Source of the DNA: an uncultured Oscillospiraceae bacterium
GTDB lineage: Bacteria; Bacillota; Clostridia; Oscillospirales; Oscillospiraceae
NCBI GenBank assembly: GCA_934630985.1
Contig: CAKTXO010000019.1
Coordinates: forward strand, 1 to 21,015
DNA length: 21,015 nucleotides
Direction of reading: 5' to 3'
The notes beneath the pieces are model-generated. The model searched no databases. It was not told the origin of the DNA and worked only from the letters and a program-made list of their open reading frames with translations. The number at the start of each line of letters is the position of its first letter. Positions within the stretch are counted from its first letter, which is position 1. Both the position numbers and the translations under genes were made by a program. Shown one piece after another: positions 6,948 to 14,766 of the stretch.

Positions 6948-7996
6948 GGGAGCACCTCCTGTAGGGTTTCCACCAGCACCGCCATCTGGGCGGGGGTGCC
7001 GATGGTGATCCGGTTAAACTGGCAAATCCGGGGGGATGTAAAGTGGCGCACCAGAATGCCCTTGGCTTTCAGTGCTTTGTACAATTCCAGACCGTCCATT
7101 TTGTCGGTTTTGGCGAAAAGGAAGTTGGCCTTGCTGGGAAGCACCGTAAAGCCCAGGGTTTTCAGCTGAGCCGCCGTCCACTCCCGGGTTTCCATAATAT
7201 TCCGGCACCTGGCCTTGTAATAGTCCTCTGCCTCCACGGTGGCCTCCCCCAGCAGGAGGGTCAGACGGTTAATATTGTAGGGATTGGTGGAATACTTGAT
7301 TTTTTCCAGGTCGGCAATGACCTCCGGGCTGGCGAAGGCATAGCCCAGCCGACCGCCGGCCAGGCACCGGGACTTGGAGAAGGTGCGCACCACCAGCAGA
7401 TTCTCATATTTTCCAATCAGGGGCAGGGCGCTTTTTCCGCCGAAGTCCACATAGGCCTCATCGATGACCACCAGGGAATCCGAATTGGTGCGCAGGATCT
7501 GCTCGATCTGGTGCAGTGGGATGGTCATGCCCGTGGGGGCGTTGGGGTTTGCGATGACCACCAGCTTGTTTTTGCCGCAGTATTTCCGATAATTCAGGGT
7601 GAAGTCTTCCTCCAATGGGATGATTTCCGCCGGAATGCCGTGGAGCTCGGCAAACACGGAATAAAAGCCGTAGCTGATATCCGGGAAGGCCACGCCCCGG
7701 CCTCCGAAGGCCATGAAGGCAAAATTCAGCACCTCATCCGAGCCGTTGGAGACGAACACGTTCTCCGGCTTCACGCCGTAAAGTCCCGCCAGCTTTTCTT
7801 TCAGCCCCTTGGCAGTGGGGTCGGAATAGAGCCGCAGCAGCTCCACCTGCTCGCCGCTCATGGCCGCCACCACGGATGGGGCGGGGGGATAGGGGGACTC
7901 GTTGGTGTTCAGCTTGATGTACTGCATATCCCGGGGCTGCTCTCCGGGGGTATAGGCCTCCATGGCCCGGTACCGCTCATTCAGAAAACGGCTCAC
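6944..7996 (-). CDS. hisC: Histidinol-phosphate aminotransferase HisC
   Basis: The 350-residue fold-type I PLP enzyme transfers an amino group from glutamate to imidazole acetol phosphate. The Schiff-base lysine is Lys208 in RTFSKSRCLAGGRLGY. The cofactor contacts are visible as IANPNAPTG (148-156) and IDEAYVDF (178-185), and LNTNESPYPP near residues 29-38 is the HisC-type N-terminal motif. The start is GTG, overlapping the hisD stop as GTGA, with GGAGGG 6-7 bases upstream. It sits between the dehydratase and dehydrogenase genes, which supports HisC over a general aromatic aminotransferase. Confidence 0.96.
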   Translation of the reverse strand: MSRFLNERYRAMEAYTPGEQPRDMQYIKLNTNESPYPPAPSVVAAMSGEQVELLRLYSDPTAKGLKEKLAGLYGVKPENVFVSNGSDEVLNFAFMAFGGRGVAFPDISYGFYSVFAELHGIPAEIIPLEEDFTLNYRKYCGKNKLVVIANPNAPTGMTIPLHQIEQILRTNSDSLVVIDEAYVDFGGKSALPLIGKYENLLVVRTFSKSRCLAGGRLGYAFASPEVIADLEKIKYSTNPYNINRLTLLLGEATVEAEDYYKARCRNIMETREWTAAQLKTLGFTVLPSKANFLFAKTDKMDGLELYKALKAKGILVRHFTSPRICQFNRITIGTPAQMAVLVETLQEVLP

Positions 7997-9273
7997 AGGC
8001 TTCCCTCCTTCCGGATGGTCACGCTTCTGCCGTGAGCCCGAAGGCCCTCCTTTTCGGCGAAGGCCGCGATCTTATCCGCCGCTTTCGCCAGGGCTTCCGG
8101 GGTATAGTAGCTGAACTGGCTCTTCTTCACGAAGTCGTCCACGCTCAGAGGATTGGAAAACCGGGCCGTGCCGGAGGTGGGCAGGGTGTGATTGGGCCCG
8201 GCGAAATAGTCTCCCAGCGCCTCCGGACAGGAGCGGCCCAGGAAGATGGAACCGGCGTTCTGAATGGCATCCAGGTAGGAGAAGGGGTCGTCCACCTGCA
8301 ATTCCAGGTGCTCCGGGGCAATCTCGTTGGCAATTTCAATGCCCGCCATGAGCGTTTCCGCCACAATGATCTTGCCGTTATTTTCAATGGAAGCCCGGGC
8401 GATCTCCTGCCGGGGAAGCAGGGGCAGCTGCCGCTCCAGCTCCGCCTGGACGGCCAGAGCCAGCTCCTCGCTGTCCGTTACCAGCACGGCGCTTGCCAGC
8501 TTGTCGTGCTCTGCCTGGCTGAGAAGGTCTGCCGCCACATGGACAGGGTTACTCTTACCGTCGGCAATGACCAGAATCTCGCTGGGCCCCGCGATCATGT
8601 CGATGGACACCCGGCCGAAGACCTGCTTCTTGGCCTCCGCCACGAAGGCGTTGCCAGGGCCCACGATTTTGTCCACCCTGGGTATGCTTTCCGTGCCGTA
8701 GGCCAGGGCGGCAATGGCCTGGGCCCCGCCTACCTTGAAAATCCGATCCACCCCGGCAATAGAGGCCGCCGCCAGAATGGCAGGGTTCACCTTCCCGTTC
8801 CGGCCGGGGGGCGTAACCATCACCAGCTGGGGACAGCCGGCAATTTTCGCGGGAATGGTGTCCATGAGCACCGTGGAAGGGTAGGCCGCCGTGCCGCCGG
8901 GAACATAGACCCCCACCTTTTCAATGGGGGTGATCTTCTGACCCAGGACGATGCCGGGCTTATCGGCGATGACGAAGGAATTTCGCACCTGGCGGCTGTG
9001 GAAGGCGCGGATATTTTCCGCCGCCTCCCGGAGGATGTCCAGAAATTCCGGCTCCACCTGAGAAACCGCCGCCTGAATTTCTTCCGGGGTCACTTCCAGG
9101 CCGGTAAGCTCTGCTTTATCGAATTTGGCGCAGTAGGCCTTCACTGCCTTGTCGCCGTTTGCTTTCACGTCCGCAAGAATATCGGCCACGATAGCCGCCA
9201 CGTCCGCCGCCGGGGTGACCCGGGAGAAAATTTCGGAATTGGGCACCTGCCCTACCTTCAGAATCGGAATCAT
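7993..9273 (-). CDS. hisD: Histidinol dehydrogenase HisD
   Basis: The 426-residue zinc enzyme carries out the last two NAD-dependent oxidations, from histidinol to histidine. Residues equivalent to the known E. coli active site are all present: zinc ligands Gln253, His256, Asp355 and His414, and the catalytic pair Glu321-His322 in EIAPEHLELQ. The GPGNAFVAEAKKQVFG segment (205-220) and the AGPSEILVIAD segment (228-238) are typical. ATG overlaps the hisG stop by 4 bases and its stop overlaps hisC. Length is normal. Confidence 0.98.
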   Translation of the reverse strand: MIPILKVGQVPNSEIFSRVTPAADVAAIVADILADVKANGDKAVKAYCAKFDKAELTGLEVTPEEIQAAVSQVEPEFLDILREAAENIRAFHSRQVRNSFVIADKPGIVLGQKITPIEKVGVYVPGGTAAYPSTVLMDTIPAKIAGCPQLVMVTPPGRNGKVNPAILAAASIAGVDRIFKVGGAQAIAALAYGTESIPRVDKIVGPGNAFVAEAKKQVFGRVSIDMIAGPSEILVIADGKSNPVHVAADLLSQAEHDKLASAVLVTDSEELALAVQAELERQLPLLPRQEIARASIENNGKIIVAETLMAGIEIANEIAPEHLELQVDDPFSYLDAIQNAGSIFLGRSCPEALGDYFAGPNHTLPTSGTARFSNPLSVDDFVKKSQFSYYTPEALAKAADKIAAFAEKEGLRAHGRSVTIRKEGSL

Positions 9274-9902
9274 TTGTTTTTCACCTGCTCTTCCAGTTTG
9301 TCCCGGATGGCGCTGATTTCGCCGTCCTTGAATTGATAGCTTGCCACGTTGGCAATGAGCCGGGCACTGATGGGCACGATGGTCTCATGCACCGCCAGAT
9401 CGTTCTCTTTCAGGGTCGTGCCCGTCTCCACAATATCCACAATCACATGGCTCAGACCCAGAATGGGCGCCAGCTCAATGGAGCCGTTCAGGTGGATGAT
9501 GTCGATGTCCCGGCACTTGGAAGCGTAGTAATTCCGGGCAATATTGGGGAATTTGGTGGCAACCTTCAGGGTTTTCCCCACCGGATCCCGGAAATCCTTT
9601 TTCCCCGCCACCGCCATCCGGCACACGCCCATGCGGAGGTCGAGAAGCTCATACACATCCGGCTGATATTCCAGCAGGATGTCCTTGCCCACAATGCCCA
9701 GGTCTGCCGCCCCCCGCTCCACATAAATGGCCACGTCCGAGGGCTTCACCCAGAAATAGCGTACACCCTTTTCCGGGTTCTCAAAAATCAGCTTCCGCCC
9801 CGGATCGTCCATGGCAGGACAGGGATAGCCCGCGTTTTTCAGCAGCACATAGGCCTTCTCACCCAGACGTCCCTTGGGAAGCGCAACATTCAGCCAGTTC
9901 AT
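9270..9902 (-). CDS. hisG: ATP phosphoribosyltransferase, short catalytic subunit HisG
   Basis: The first committed step: PRPP plus ATP gives PR-ATP. The 210-residue protein starts NWLNVALPKGRL and has the PRPP-binding loop DIVETGTTL at 156-164. It ends without the regulatory ACT-like domain of long-form HisG, so it is the short form that works with HisZ, whose gene lies directly upstream. The frame continues 13 codons further up, but ATG at 9902 has GGAGG at a normal distance and overlaps the hisZ stop as ATGA. Confidence 0.97.
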   Translation of the reverse strand: MNWLNVALPKGRLGEKAYVLLKNAGYPCPAMDDPGRKLIFENPEKGVRYFWVKPSDVAIYVERGAADLGIVGKDILLEYQPDVYELLDLRMGVCRMAVAGKKDFRDPVGKTLKVATKFPNIARNYYASKCRDIDIIHLNGSIELAPILGLSHVIVDIVETGTTLKENDLAVHETIVPISARLIANVASYQFKDGEISAIRDKLEEQVKNK

Positions 9903-10966
9903 TTTGCCGCCTCCTTCCGCAGGTCGATGAGGTTCTTCCACCGCCGGTCGGGGGGGAAGGTCGTGCTCACCAGCACACTGCCTTCTTTCGCCCCTTCCTC
10001 CGCCGCCCGGAGCAGTTCCTCCGGGTTTGCCTGCCGGTCATGGAGAATCAGGGTGTCCACGTCAAAGCTTTCATCAGACCCGGACAGTTCCTGAAGCAAG
10101 TCCACATAGATGGCAAAGCCGATGGCTCGGGCCTTCCGACCCATTTTCCGGGGGAGCTTGTCATACTGACCTCCGGACAGGACGCTGGCGGGGATTCCCG
10201 GCAGATACCCCCGGAAGACCACGCCGCTGTAATAGCCCAGGTCGTTGCTCACGGAAAAATCCAGCCGCACCCGGCTGCCCTGGGTCGTCAGAAGCCCCAG
10301 CAGCATCCGCAGCTGGCTCAGAGCCTTCTGCTCTTCCGCCCCCTCCAGCAGGGGGGCAATGGCTTCCAGCGCCTCCGCCCCGCCCCGGCAGGCGGCAATG
10401 GCCAGCAGCGTCCGCTCCGCCTGGGGTTTCCCCTGACACAGTGTCCGCAGCTCATGGGTGTTCTTCTGCCGCAGGCAGGTCATGACTTTCTTCTGCTCGT
10501 CGGTGTCGAAGCCCAGCCGGTTCAGCACCGCCCCCACAAGCCCCATGTGGGAGATATCCAGCACATAGTTCTCCCCCAGCAGGGCAAGGCTCTTCGCCGC
10601 CAGCACCACCGCCTCGGCAATGTCGTAGTCCGTCAGGTCGCCCACGCACTCCAAGCCCGCCTGCATGATCTCCCGGTAGTCCCGGTAGACATTCTCGCTG
10701 TAGTAGACCTTCTGCACCACGCCGGACGCCTCCGGGGCGTTCTTCACGATGGAGAGCGTCACGTCCGGCTTCAGGGCCATGAGCTTGCCCCCTTCCCCGG
10801 AGAAGGTGATGATCCGGTCGGAGATCAGAAAATCCTTGTTGCGCACATACAGGTCGTATTCCTCAAACTGGCTCATTTTGTAGGGGGTGTAGCCGTAGCG
10901 CTGGTACAGCCCCCGGAGGGCGAAAATCGCCTGCTCCTCACTTCTCCAGATCTGATCCGTCCTCAT
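9899..10966 (-). CDS. hisZ: ATP phosphoribosyltransferase regulatory subunit HisZ
   Basis: The 355-residue paralogue of histidyl-tRNA synthetase that binds short HisG and makes it active and histidine-sensitive. The class II synthetase core is recognisable: LKPDVTLSIVKN (about 65-76), the motif-2-like KVYYSENVYR (86-95), and YYSGVVFRGYLPG followed by SGGQYDKL. It lacks the C-terminal anticodon-binding domain expected of a true HisRS (over 400 residues). Pairing with short-form HisG next door settles the assignment. ATG at 10966 is used; a TTG two codons upstream is possible. The start lies inside the end of yerC (29-base overlap), suggesting translational coupling. Confidence 0.94.
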   Translation of the reverse strand: MRTDQIWRSEEQAIFALRGLYQRYGYTPYKMSQFEEYDLYVRNKDFLISDRIITFSGEGGKLMALKPDVTLSIVKNAPEASGVVQKVYYSENVYRDYREIMQAGLECVGDLTDYDIAEAVVLAAKSLALLGENYVLDISHMGLVGAVLNRLGFDTDEQKKVMTCLRQKNTHELRTLCQGKPQAERTLLAIAACRGGAEALEAIAPLLEGAEEQKALSQLRMLLGLLTTQGSRVRLDFSVSNDLGYYSGVVFRGYLPGIPASVLSGGQYDKLPRKMGRKARAIGFAIYVDLLQELSGSDESFDVDTLILHDRQANPEELLRAAEEGAKEGSVLVSTTFPPDRRWKNLIDLRKEAAK

Positions 10967-11258
10967 TGGCAATGCTCTCTTTCTTCAGATTGTCCAGGGT
11001 TTTCCGATAGCCCACGCCGTAGTTCAGGCACCGGTTCACCCGGCTGATGGTAGCGGAGCTGGCTCCCGTTTCCTCGGAAACCTCCAGATAGTTCCGTCCC
11101 TCATCCAGCAGGGCCGCCACCCGGAACCGCTGGGCAATGGACTGCAATTCCTTGATCGTACAGATATCCTCAAAAAACGCCCGGCAGTCGGCGGGGGTTT
11201 TCAGGGTCAGAATGGCGTCGTAAAACAGTTCCTCGTCCCGGTGTCGAATTTTCTCCAT
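10938..11258 (-). CDS. yerC: YerC/TrpR-superfamily regulator, first gene of the his operon
   Basis: A 106-residue DNA-binding protein of the YerC/YecD family, related to the Trp repressor. The N-terminal helices contain the family stretch TIKELQSIAQRFRVAALL (34-51), followed by a helix-turn-helix at about 57-80 (YLEVSEETGASSATISRVNR). The open frame extends to a GTG at 11291, but that codon overlaps the predicted -10 element, so ATG at 11258 is chosen; AAAGGA lies 12 bases upstream, slightly far. As first gene of the his operon it is likely the operon's autoregulated repressor, possibly with histidine as signal. That role is inferred from position; family members have been proposed as his regulators in Firmicutes. 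It is more acidic at the C-terminus than typical members. Confidence 0.9.
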   Translation of the reverse strand: MEKIRHRDEELFYDAILTLKTPADCRAFFEDICTIKELQSIAQRFRVAALLDEGRNYLEVSEETGASSATISRVNRCLNYGVGYRKTLDNLKKESIANEDGSDLEK

Positions 11259-11292
11259 AGCTGCTTTGTTTCCTTTCGATGTTGTTTTCACT

Positions 11293-11321
11293 ACTTTAAC
11301 ACTTTACTCCATTAAAGTCAA
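11293..11321 (-). promoter_or_regulatory. his operon promoter with candidate YerC operator
   Basis: On the minus strand TTGACT (11321-11316), 17 bases, then TAAAGT (11298-11293). The same stretch reads as an inverted repeat on the plus strand, ACTTTAA (11293-11299) and TTAAAGT (11312-11318), with a further CACTTTA between. This places a possible dimer-binding site exactly over the promoter. The leader from the predicted start (near 11286) to the yerC ATG is under 30 bases, so there is no room for a T-box or peptide attenuator. Confidence 0.6.
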
Positions 11322-11361
11322 GCACAATCTACAAATTCTGTTTTCCATTTTTGGAAAAACT

Positions 11362-11390
11362 GTATAACCCCCGGAAAAGCTGCCCATAAT
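11362..11390 (+). promoter_or_regulatory. Candidate sigma-F (forespore) promoter of spoIIQ
   Basis: GTATA (11362-11366), 15 bases, then GCCCATAAT (11382-11390). This differs from the sigma-F pattern GYATA-N15/16-GGNNANAHT at only one position. No good sigma-A pair is present here. B. subtilis spoIIQ is transcribed by sigma-F, so the site agrees with the gene call. The predicted start lies just before the ribosome binding site. Confidence 0.55.
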
Positions 11391-11412
11391 CAGCCTCGGA
11401 GGTGCTTATTCA

Positions 11413-12090
11413 ATGAGCGACAACAAACGTTCCCGCCGCGGCGGTCAGGGCTACTACATAGCCCTGATTCTGTGCGCCGCGGCAATCGGAATCACAGGCT
11501 ATGTATACCACAGAAACACCAATCTCCCGGAACCCGTTTCCCAGACGGAGACGGCGGCGGAGGTTCCCGCCCTGGGTACCCAGACGGAGGATGTGCCCGT
11601 CATCGCCACCCAGCCCCCGAAGGTGGCCACCGGCACAGCCCCGGCGGCCACCACGCCCCCGGCGGAGAAAAAGCCCATGCAGACCATGTCTCCGGTGGCC
11701 GGAGAGAGTATTTTCGGCTACTCCATGGAGGCACTGAGCTACAACCAGACCACCCGGGACTGGCGGGTGCACAACGGGGTCGATCTGGCGGCGGAGCCGG
11801 GAACCCAGGTAGCAGCCGCCGCCGACGGGGCGGTGGCCACGGTCTATGAGGATGACGCCATGGGCACCACGGTGGTCATCCGCCACCAGGACGGCTACAC
11901 CACCCGGTATGCTTCTCTTGCCAAGAATCCTCTGGTGAAGCCCGGGGACGCGGTAACCATGGGGCAGCCCATCGGCTACGCTTCCGACACCGCGTTGGTG
12001 GAGAGCACCCTGGGAAGCCACGTCCACTTCGGAGTCACGAAGAATGACACGCCGGTAGACCCGGCGGAATTCCTGAGTATTGGCAAATAA
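11413..12090 (+). CDS. spoIIQ: SpoIIQ-like membrane-anchored M23 (LytM) peptidase
   Basis: The 225-residue protein has a short basic N-terminus, one membrane helix (about 14-31), a Thr/Pro/Ala-rich linker (about 35-90) and a LytM domain (about 93-225). This is the layout of SpoIIQ, the forespore protein that pairs with SpoIIIAH across the intermembrane space during engulfment. The stretch SPVAGESIFGYSMEALSYN before the domain is SpoIIQ-like. Zinc ligands are complete: His120 and Asp124 (HNGVD), and His203 and His205 (HVH). The enzyme therefore looks active, as in C. difficile SpoIIQ, whereas the B. subtilis protein has lost residues. GGAGG lies 10 bases before the ATG. It stands alone between a sigma-F-like promoter and a terminator. 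A generic M23 peptidase is the alternative. Confidence 0.82.
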   Translation: MSDNKRSRRGGQGYYIALILCAAAIGITGYVYHRNTNLPEPVSQTETAAEVPALGTQTEDVPVIATQPPKVATGTAPAATTPPAEKKPMQTMSPVAGESIFGYSMEALSYNQTTRDWRVHNGVDLAAEPGTQVAAAADGAVATVYEDDAMGTTVVIRHQDGYTTRYASLAKNPLVKPGDAVTMGQPIGYASDTALVESTLGSHVHFGVTKNDTPVDPAEFLSIGK

Positions 12091-12132
12091 GAAAAAGCAG
12101 CGCAAGGGCGGCCATCGGCCGCCCGCTTTTTC
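12091..12132. terminator. Terminator after spoIIQ
   Basis: Directly after the stop, GGGCGGCC (12106-12113) pairs with GGCCGCCC (12117-12124) around loop ATC. An outer GAAAAAGC/GCTTTTTC pairing (12091-12098 with 12125-12132) supplies the T-run on either strand. Confidence 0.85.
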
Positions 12133-12150
12133 TGCACCGAAATAAACACA

Positions 12151-12436
12151 TGTCATTGCGAACCAGTGGTGCTCCGCGCAGCGAATCAAAATCTTAATGA
12201 CTGCCAGTGGCAGTCATACCTTAGTGTAGCGCACACTGGTGTGGCCCCCTCCGGGGATTCCCTCCGGTCACAATCCGTTTCTCCTTGGCTCCCACTCTGG
12301 GGGAGCTGGCGGCGAAGCCGACTGAGAGGGTAAAAACGCCCTCTCTGCCCCTTGCGGGGCACCTCTCCCATGGGGAGAGGCAAGGCCCTCATCCGTCACG
12401 GCTGCGCCGTGCCACCTTCCCCATGGGGGAAGGCTT
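12151..12436. repeat. Second copy of the composite hairpin element, right end missing
   Basis: Begins TGTCATTGCGAACCAG (12151-12166) and follows the element at 626-922 almost base for base: the same GTGGTGCTCCGCGCAGCGAA segment, the ATGACTGCC/GGCAGTCAT hairpin (12197-12216), GGGGGAGCTGGCGGCGAAGCC, GACTGAGAGGGT, GGCAAGGCCCTCATCCGTC and GGGGGAAGGCTT. It carries an extra CCCTCCGGGGATTCCCTCCGG-like insertion near 12245-12267 and lacks the closing CTGGTTCGCAATG end, so it is truncated or only partly copied. It fills the gap between spoIIQ and the EF-G-like gene; no gene is seen here. Confidence 0.8.
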
Positions 12437-12552
12437 TAGCCCCGGTCTTGTGCACCGCTACAAAAATTGCATCCAAAAATTGTGTGTTTTGCACAGGAAA
12501 TCATGTGTCCTTGGCAGGAATCACCCTATTTTGCATTTTGACGAAAAAAGAA

Positions 12553-12581
12553 TTGCAATCACCGCTCCTTTCGTGTATAAT
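12553..12581 (+). promoter_or_regulatory. Sigma-A promoter of the EF-G-like gene
   Basis: TTGCAA (12553-12558), a 17-base spacer and a perfect TATAAT (12576-12581). The start would be near 12588, leaving a leader of about 70 bases. Confidence 0.75.
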
Positions 12582-12657
12582 GTCTGTATTGCGGTGCCAG
12601 GCACCCAAGCAAAGTCGTACGGAAGCACTGTCTTCCCGAAAGGAGTATTTGACCACT

Positions 12658-14718
12658 ATGTATACTGTTAACTCGATTCGTAACATCTGTCTGCTGGGTC
12701 ACAGCGGCAGCGGCAAAACCGCCCTGGCGGAAAGCTTACTGTACATGATCGGTGCCATCGACCGGATCGGCAAGAATGCCGACGGCAACACCGTTTGCGA
12801 CTATGATCCGGAGGAAATCAAGCGCCAGATTTCCATCTCCACCTCCGTGGTGCCTCTGGAATATAAGAATATCCGCATTAACCTGCTGGACACCCCCGGT
12901 GCCTTTGACTTCTCCGGCGCGGTGATGGAGGCTCTCCGGGCCGCCGATGCCGCGATTCTGGTCTGCTCTGCCAAGGATGGCATCACCGTTGGCTTCGAGA
13001 AGGCCTGGAAGTACTGTGAAGAGCGCAATATGCCCCGGTTCGTCTACATCTCCAAGGTAGACGAGGATCATTCCGATTACAACGCCACCTTCGAGGCTCT
13101 GCGTGCCAGGTACGGCAACAAGATCGCCCCCGTGGTGGTTCCCATCTGGGACGGCTCCCACCGGGTCACCGGCATCATCGATGTACTCAACAAGCGCGCC
13201 TACGAGATGCAGAAGCTGAAGCGGGTGGAAATCGAGGTTCCCGAGGACAAGCTGCCCGTTATCGAGGAGTTCAATGACGCGCTGAAGGAGGCCGTTGCCG
13301 AAACCGACGAGGCTCTGATGGATCGCTTCTTCGAGGGTGACGAGTTCACCTACCGGGAAATGCTGGACGGCCTGCACAAGGGCGTGAAGGAGCTGAGCCT
13401 GTTCCCCGTGCTCTGCGGCTCCGGTGTCACCTGCCTGGGCAGCCTGATGCTCATGGATCACATCATCGACCTGCTGCCCAACCCTGCCGAGGGCAACTAT
13501 CACAAGGCCACCAATGCCGACGGCGAGACCGAGGAATTCGTAGTCTCCCCCGGCGGCGTACCCTCCGCCTTCGTCTGGAAGACCGTCTCCGATCAGTACG
13601 GCAAGTACTCCTACATCAAGGTTCTGTCCGGTGAAATCACTCCGGATACCGTTCTCGTCAACGCCCGCACCGGCGATACCGAGAAGCTGGGTCGTCTTTA
13701 CACCATGTGCGGCAAGAAGGCCACCGAGGTCAAGGCTCTGGGCTGCGGCGACATCGGCGCCATCGGCAAGATGGACAAGGTCAAGACCGGCGACACCCTG
13801 TGCGACCCCAGAAAGGTTGTCTCCCTGAAGCAGATTCCCTACGCCCCCGCCTGCTATTCCATGGCCATTGCTCCCAAGACCAAGGGACAGGAGGACAAGG
13901 TAGGCGCCGGCCTGAACCGGCTGAACGAGGAGGATCCCTCCTTCCATCTGGTGAACAATGCCGAAACCAAGCAGCTGGTGCTGTCCGGCCTGGGCGATCA
14001 GCAGCTGGATGTGCTGGTTTCCAAGCTGAAGAGCCGCTTTGGCGTGGATGCTGTTCTGATGCCCGCCAAGGTTGCCTATCGGGAAAAGATCAAGAAAACC
14101 GTCCAGGCTCACGGCCGTCACAAGAAGCAGACCGGCGGCTCCGGTCAGTTCGGCGATGTGTGGATTCGCTTTGAGCCTCAGGATGAGCAGGACGGCCTGA
14201 TCTTCGCCGAGGAGGTCTTCGGCGGCAGCGTGCCCCGGAACTTCTACCCCGCGGTAGAAAAGGGATTGCAGGAAGCGGTTCAGAAGGGCCCCCTGGCAGG
14301 CTATCCTCTGGTCGGTCTGAAGGCCGTGCTGTACGACGGCTCCTACCATCCTGTGGACTCCAACGAAATGGCCTTCAAGATGGCTGCCATCCTGGCCTAC
14401 AAGGAAGCCATGCCCAACGCCAACCCCACCATTCTGGAGCCCATCGGCGCACTGGCTGTCACCGTGCCCGAAGCCTATGTAGGCGATGTGATGGGTGACC
14501 TGAGCAAGCGCCGTGGCCGTCCCATGGGCATGACCCCTGACCATGACGGCAACACCGTCATCGAGGCCGAGGTTCCCATGGCGGAGATGGGCAGCTACAC
14601 CATCGACCTGCGGGCTATGACCCAGGCTCGGGGCAGCTTCACCCTGGACTTCGTCCGCTACGAGGAAGTGCCCAAGGCCAACCAGGCCAAGATCATCGCC
14701 GACGCCAAGGAAGAGTAA
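12658..14718 (+). CDS. fusA2: EF-G-2-like translational GTPase
   Basis: The 686-residue protein is full length for EF-G. It has the G domain (1-~270) with P-loop GHSGSGKT (14-21) and DTPG (78-81), then domain II. Domain IV starts at HKKQTGGSGQFGDVW, and domain V contains LEPIGALAVTVPEAYVGDVM. It is not the housekeeping fusA type. The catalytic His after DTPG is replaced (DTPGAFDF, Ala82), the guanine-binding NKxD reads SKVD (132-135), and no rps12/rps7/tuf genes flank it. These are features of the EF-G-2 (FusA-like) branch, whose cellular role is unsettled. A TetM-type ribosomal protection protein is less likely. ATG at 12658 follows AAAGGAG (12639-12645) by 12 bases; the longer frame upstream runs through repeat DNA and the promoter, so it is rejected. 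It is monocistronic, with its own terminator. Confidence 0.88.
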   Translation: MYTVNSIRNICLLGHSGSGKTALAESLLYMIGAIDRIGKNADGNTVCDYDPEEIKRQISISTSVVPLEYKNIRINLLDTPGAFDFSGAVMEALRAADAAILVCSAKDGITVGFEKAWKYCEERNMPRFVYISKVDEDHSDYNATFEALRARYGNKIAPVVVPIWDGSHRVTGIIDVLNKRAYEMQKLKRVEIEVPEDKLPVIEEFNDALKEAVAETDEALMDRFFEGDEFTYREMLDGLHKGVKELSLFPVLCGSGVTCLGSLMLMDHIIDLLPNPAEGNYHKATNADGETEEFVVSPGGVPSAFVWKTVSDQYGKYSYIKVLSGEITPDTVLVNARTGDTEKLGRLYTMCGKKATEVKALGCGDIGAIGKMDKVKTGDTLCDPRKVVSLKQIPYAPACYSMAIAPKTKGQEDKVGAGLNRLNEEDPSFHLVNNAETKQLVLSGLGDQQLDVLVSKLKSRFGVDAVLMPAKVAYREKIKKTVQAHGRHKKQTGGSGQFGDVWIRFEPQDEQDGLIFAEEVFGGSVPRNFYPAVEKGLQEAVQKGPLAGYPLVGLKAVLYDGSYHPVDSNEMAFKMAAILAYKEAMPNANPTILEPIGALAVTVPEAYVGDVMGDLSKRRGRPMGMTPDHDGNTVIEAEVPMAEMGSYTIDLRAMTQARGSFTLDFVRYEEVPKANQAKIIADAKEE

Positions 14719-14730
14719 TATTTGCAAAAA

Positions 14731-14766
14731 TGCCGGCCGCGGGAACAACCGCGGCTGGCATTTTTT
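14731..14766 (+). terminator. Terminator after the EF-G-like gene
   Basis: A 12-bp stem (14731-14742 with 14749-14760, one G-U pair) with loop GAACAA is followed by six T (14761-14766). Confidence 0.9.

Noticed and set aside
8032-9336. 434-codon open frame on the plus strand
   Set aside because: It is antisense to hisD, whose active-site residues are all present; the translation has no recognisable domain.
11259-11412. T-box or histidine leader-peptide attenuator before the his operon
   Set aside because: The leader is under 30 bases, with no His-codon run and no terminator/antiterminator pair.
12352-12657. 102-codon N-terminal extension of the EF-G-like gene
   Set aside because: It is encoded by repeat DNA and by the promoter region (TATAAT at 12576); the EF-G homology begins at the ATG at 12658.
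12658-14718. Tetracycline-resistance ribosomal protection gene
   Set aside because: Overall motifs and the altered DTPG context fit the EF-G-2 branch better, and no mobile or resistance context surrounds the gene.
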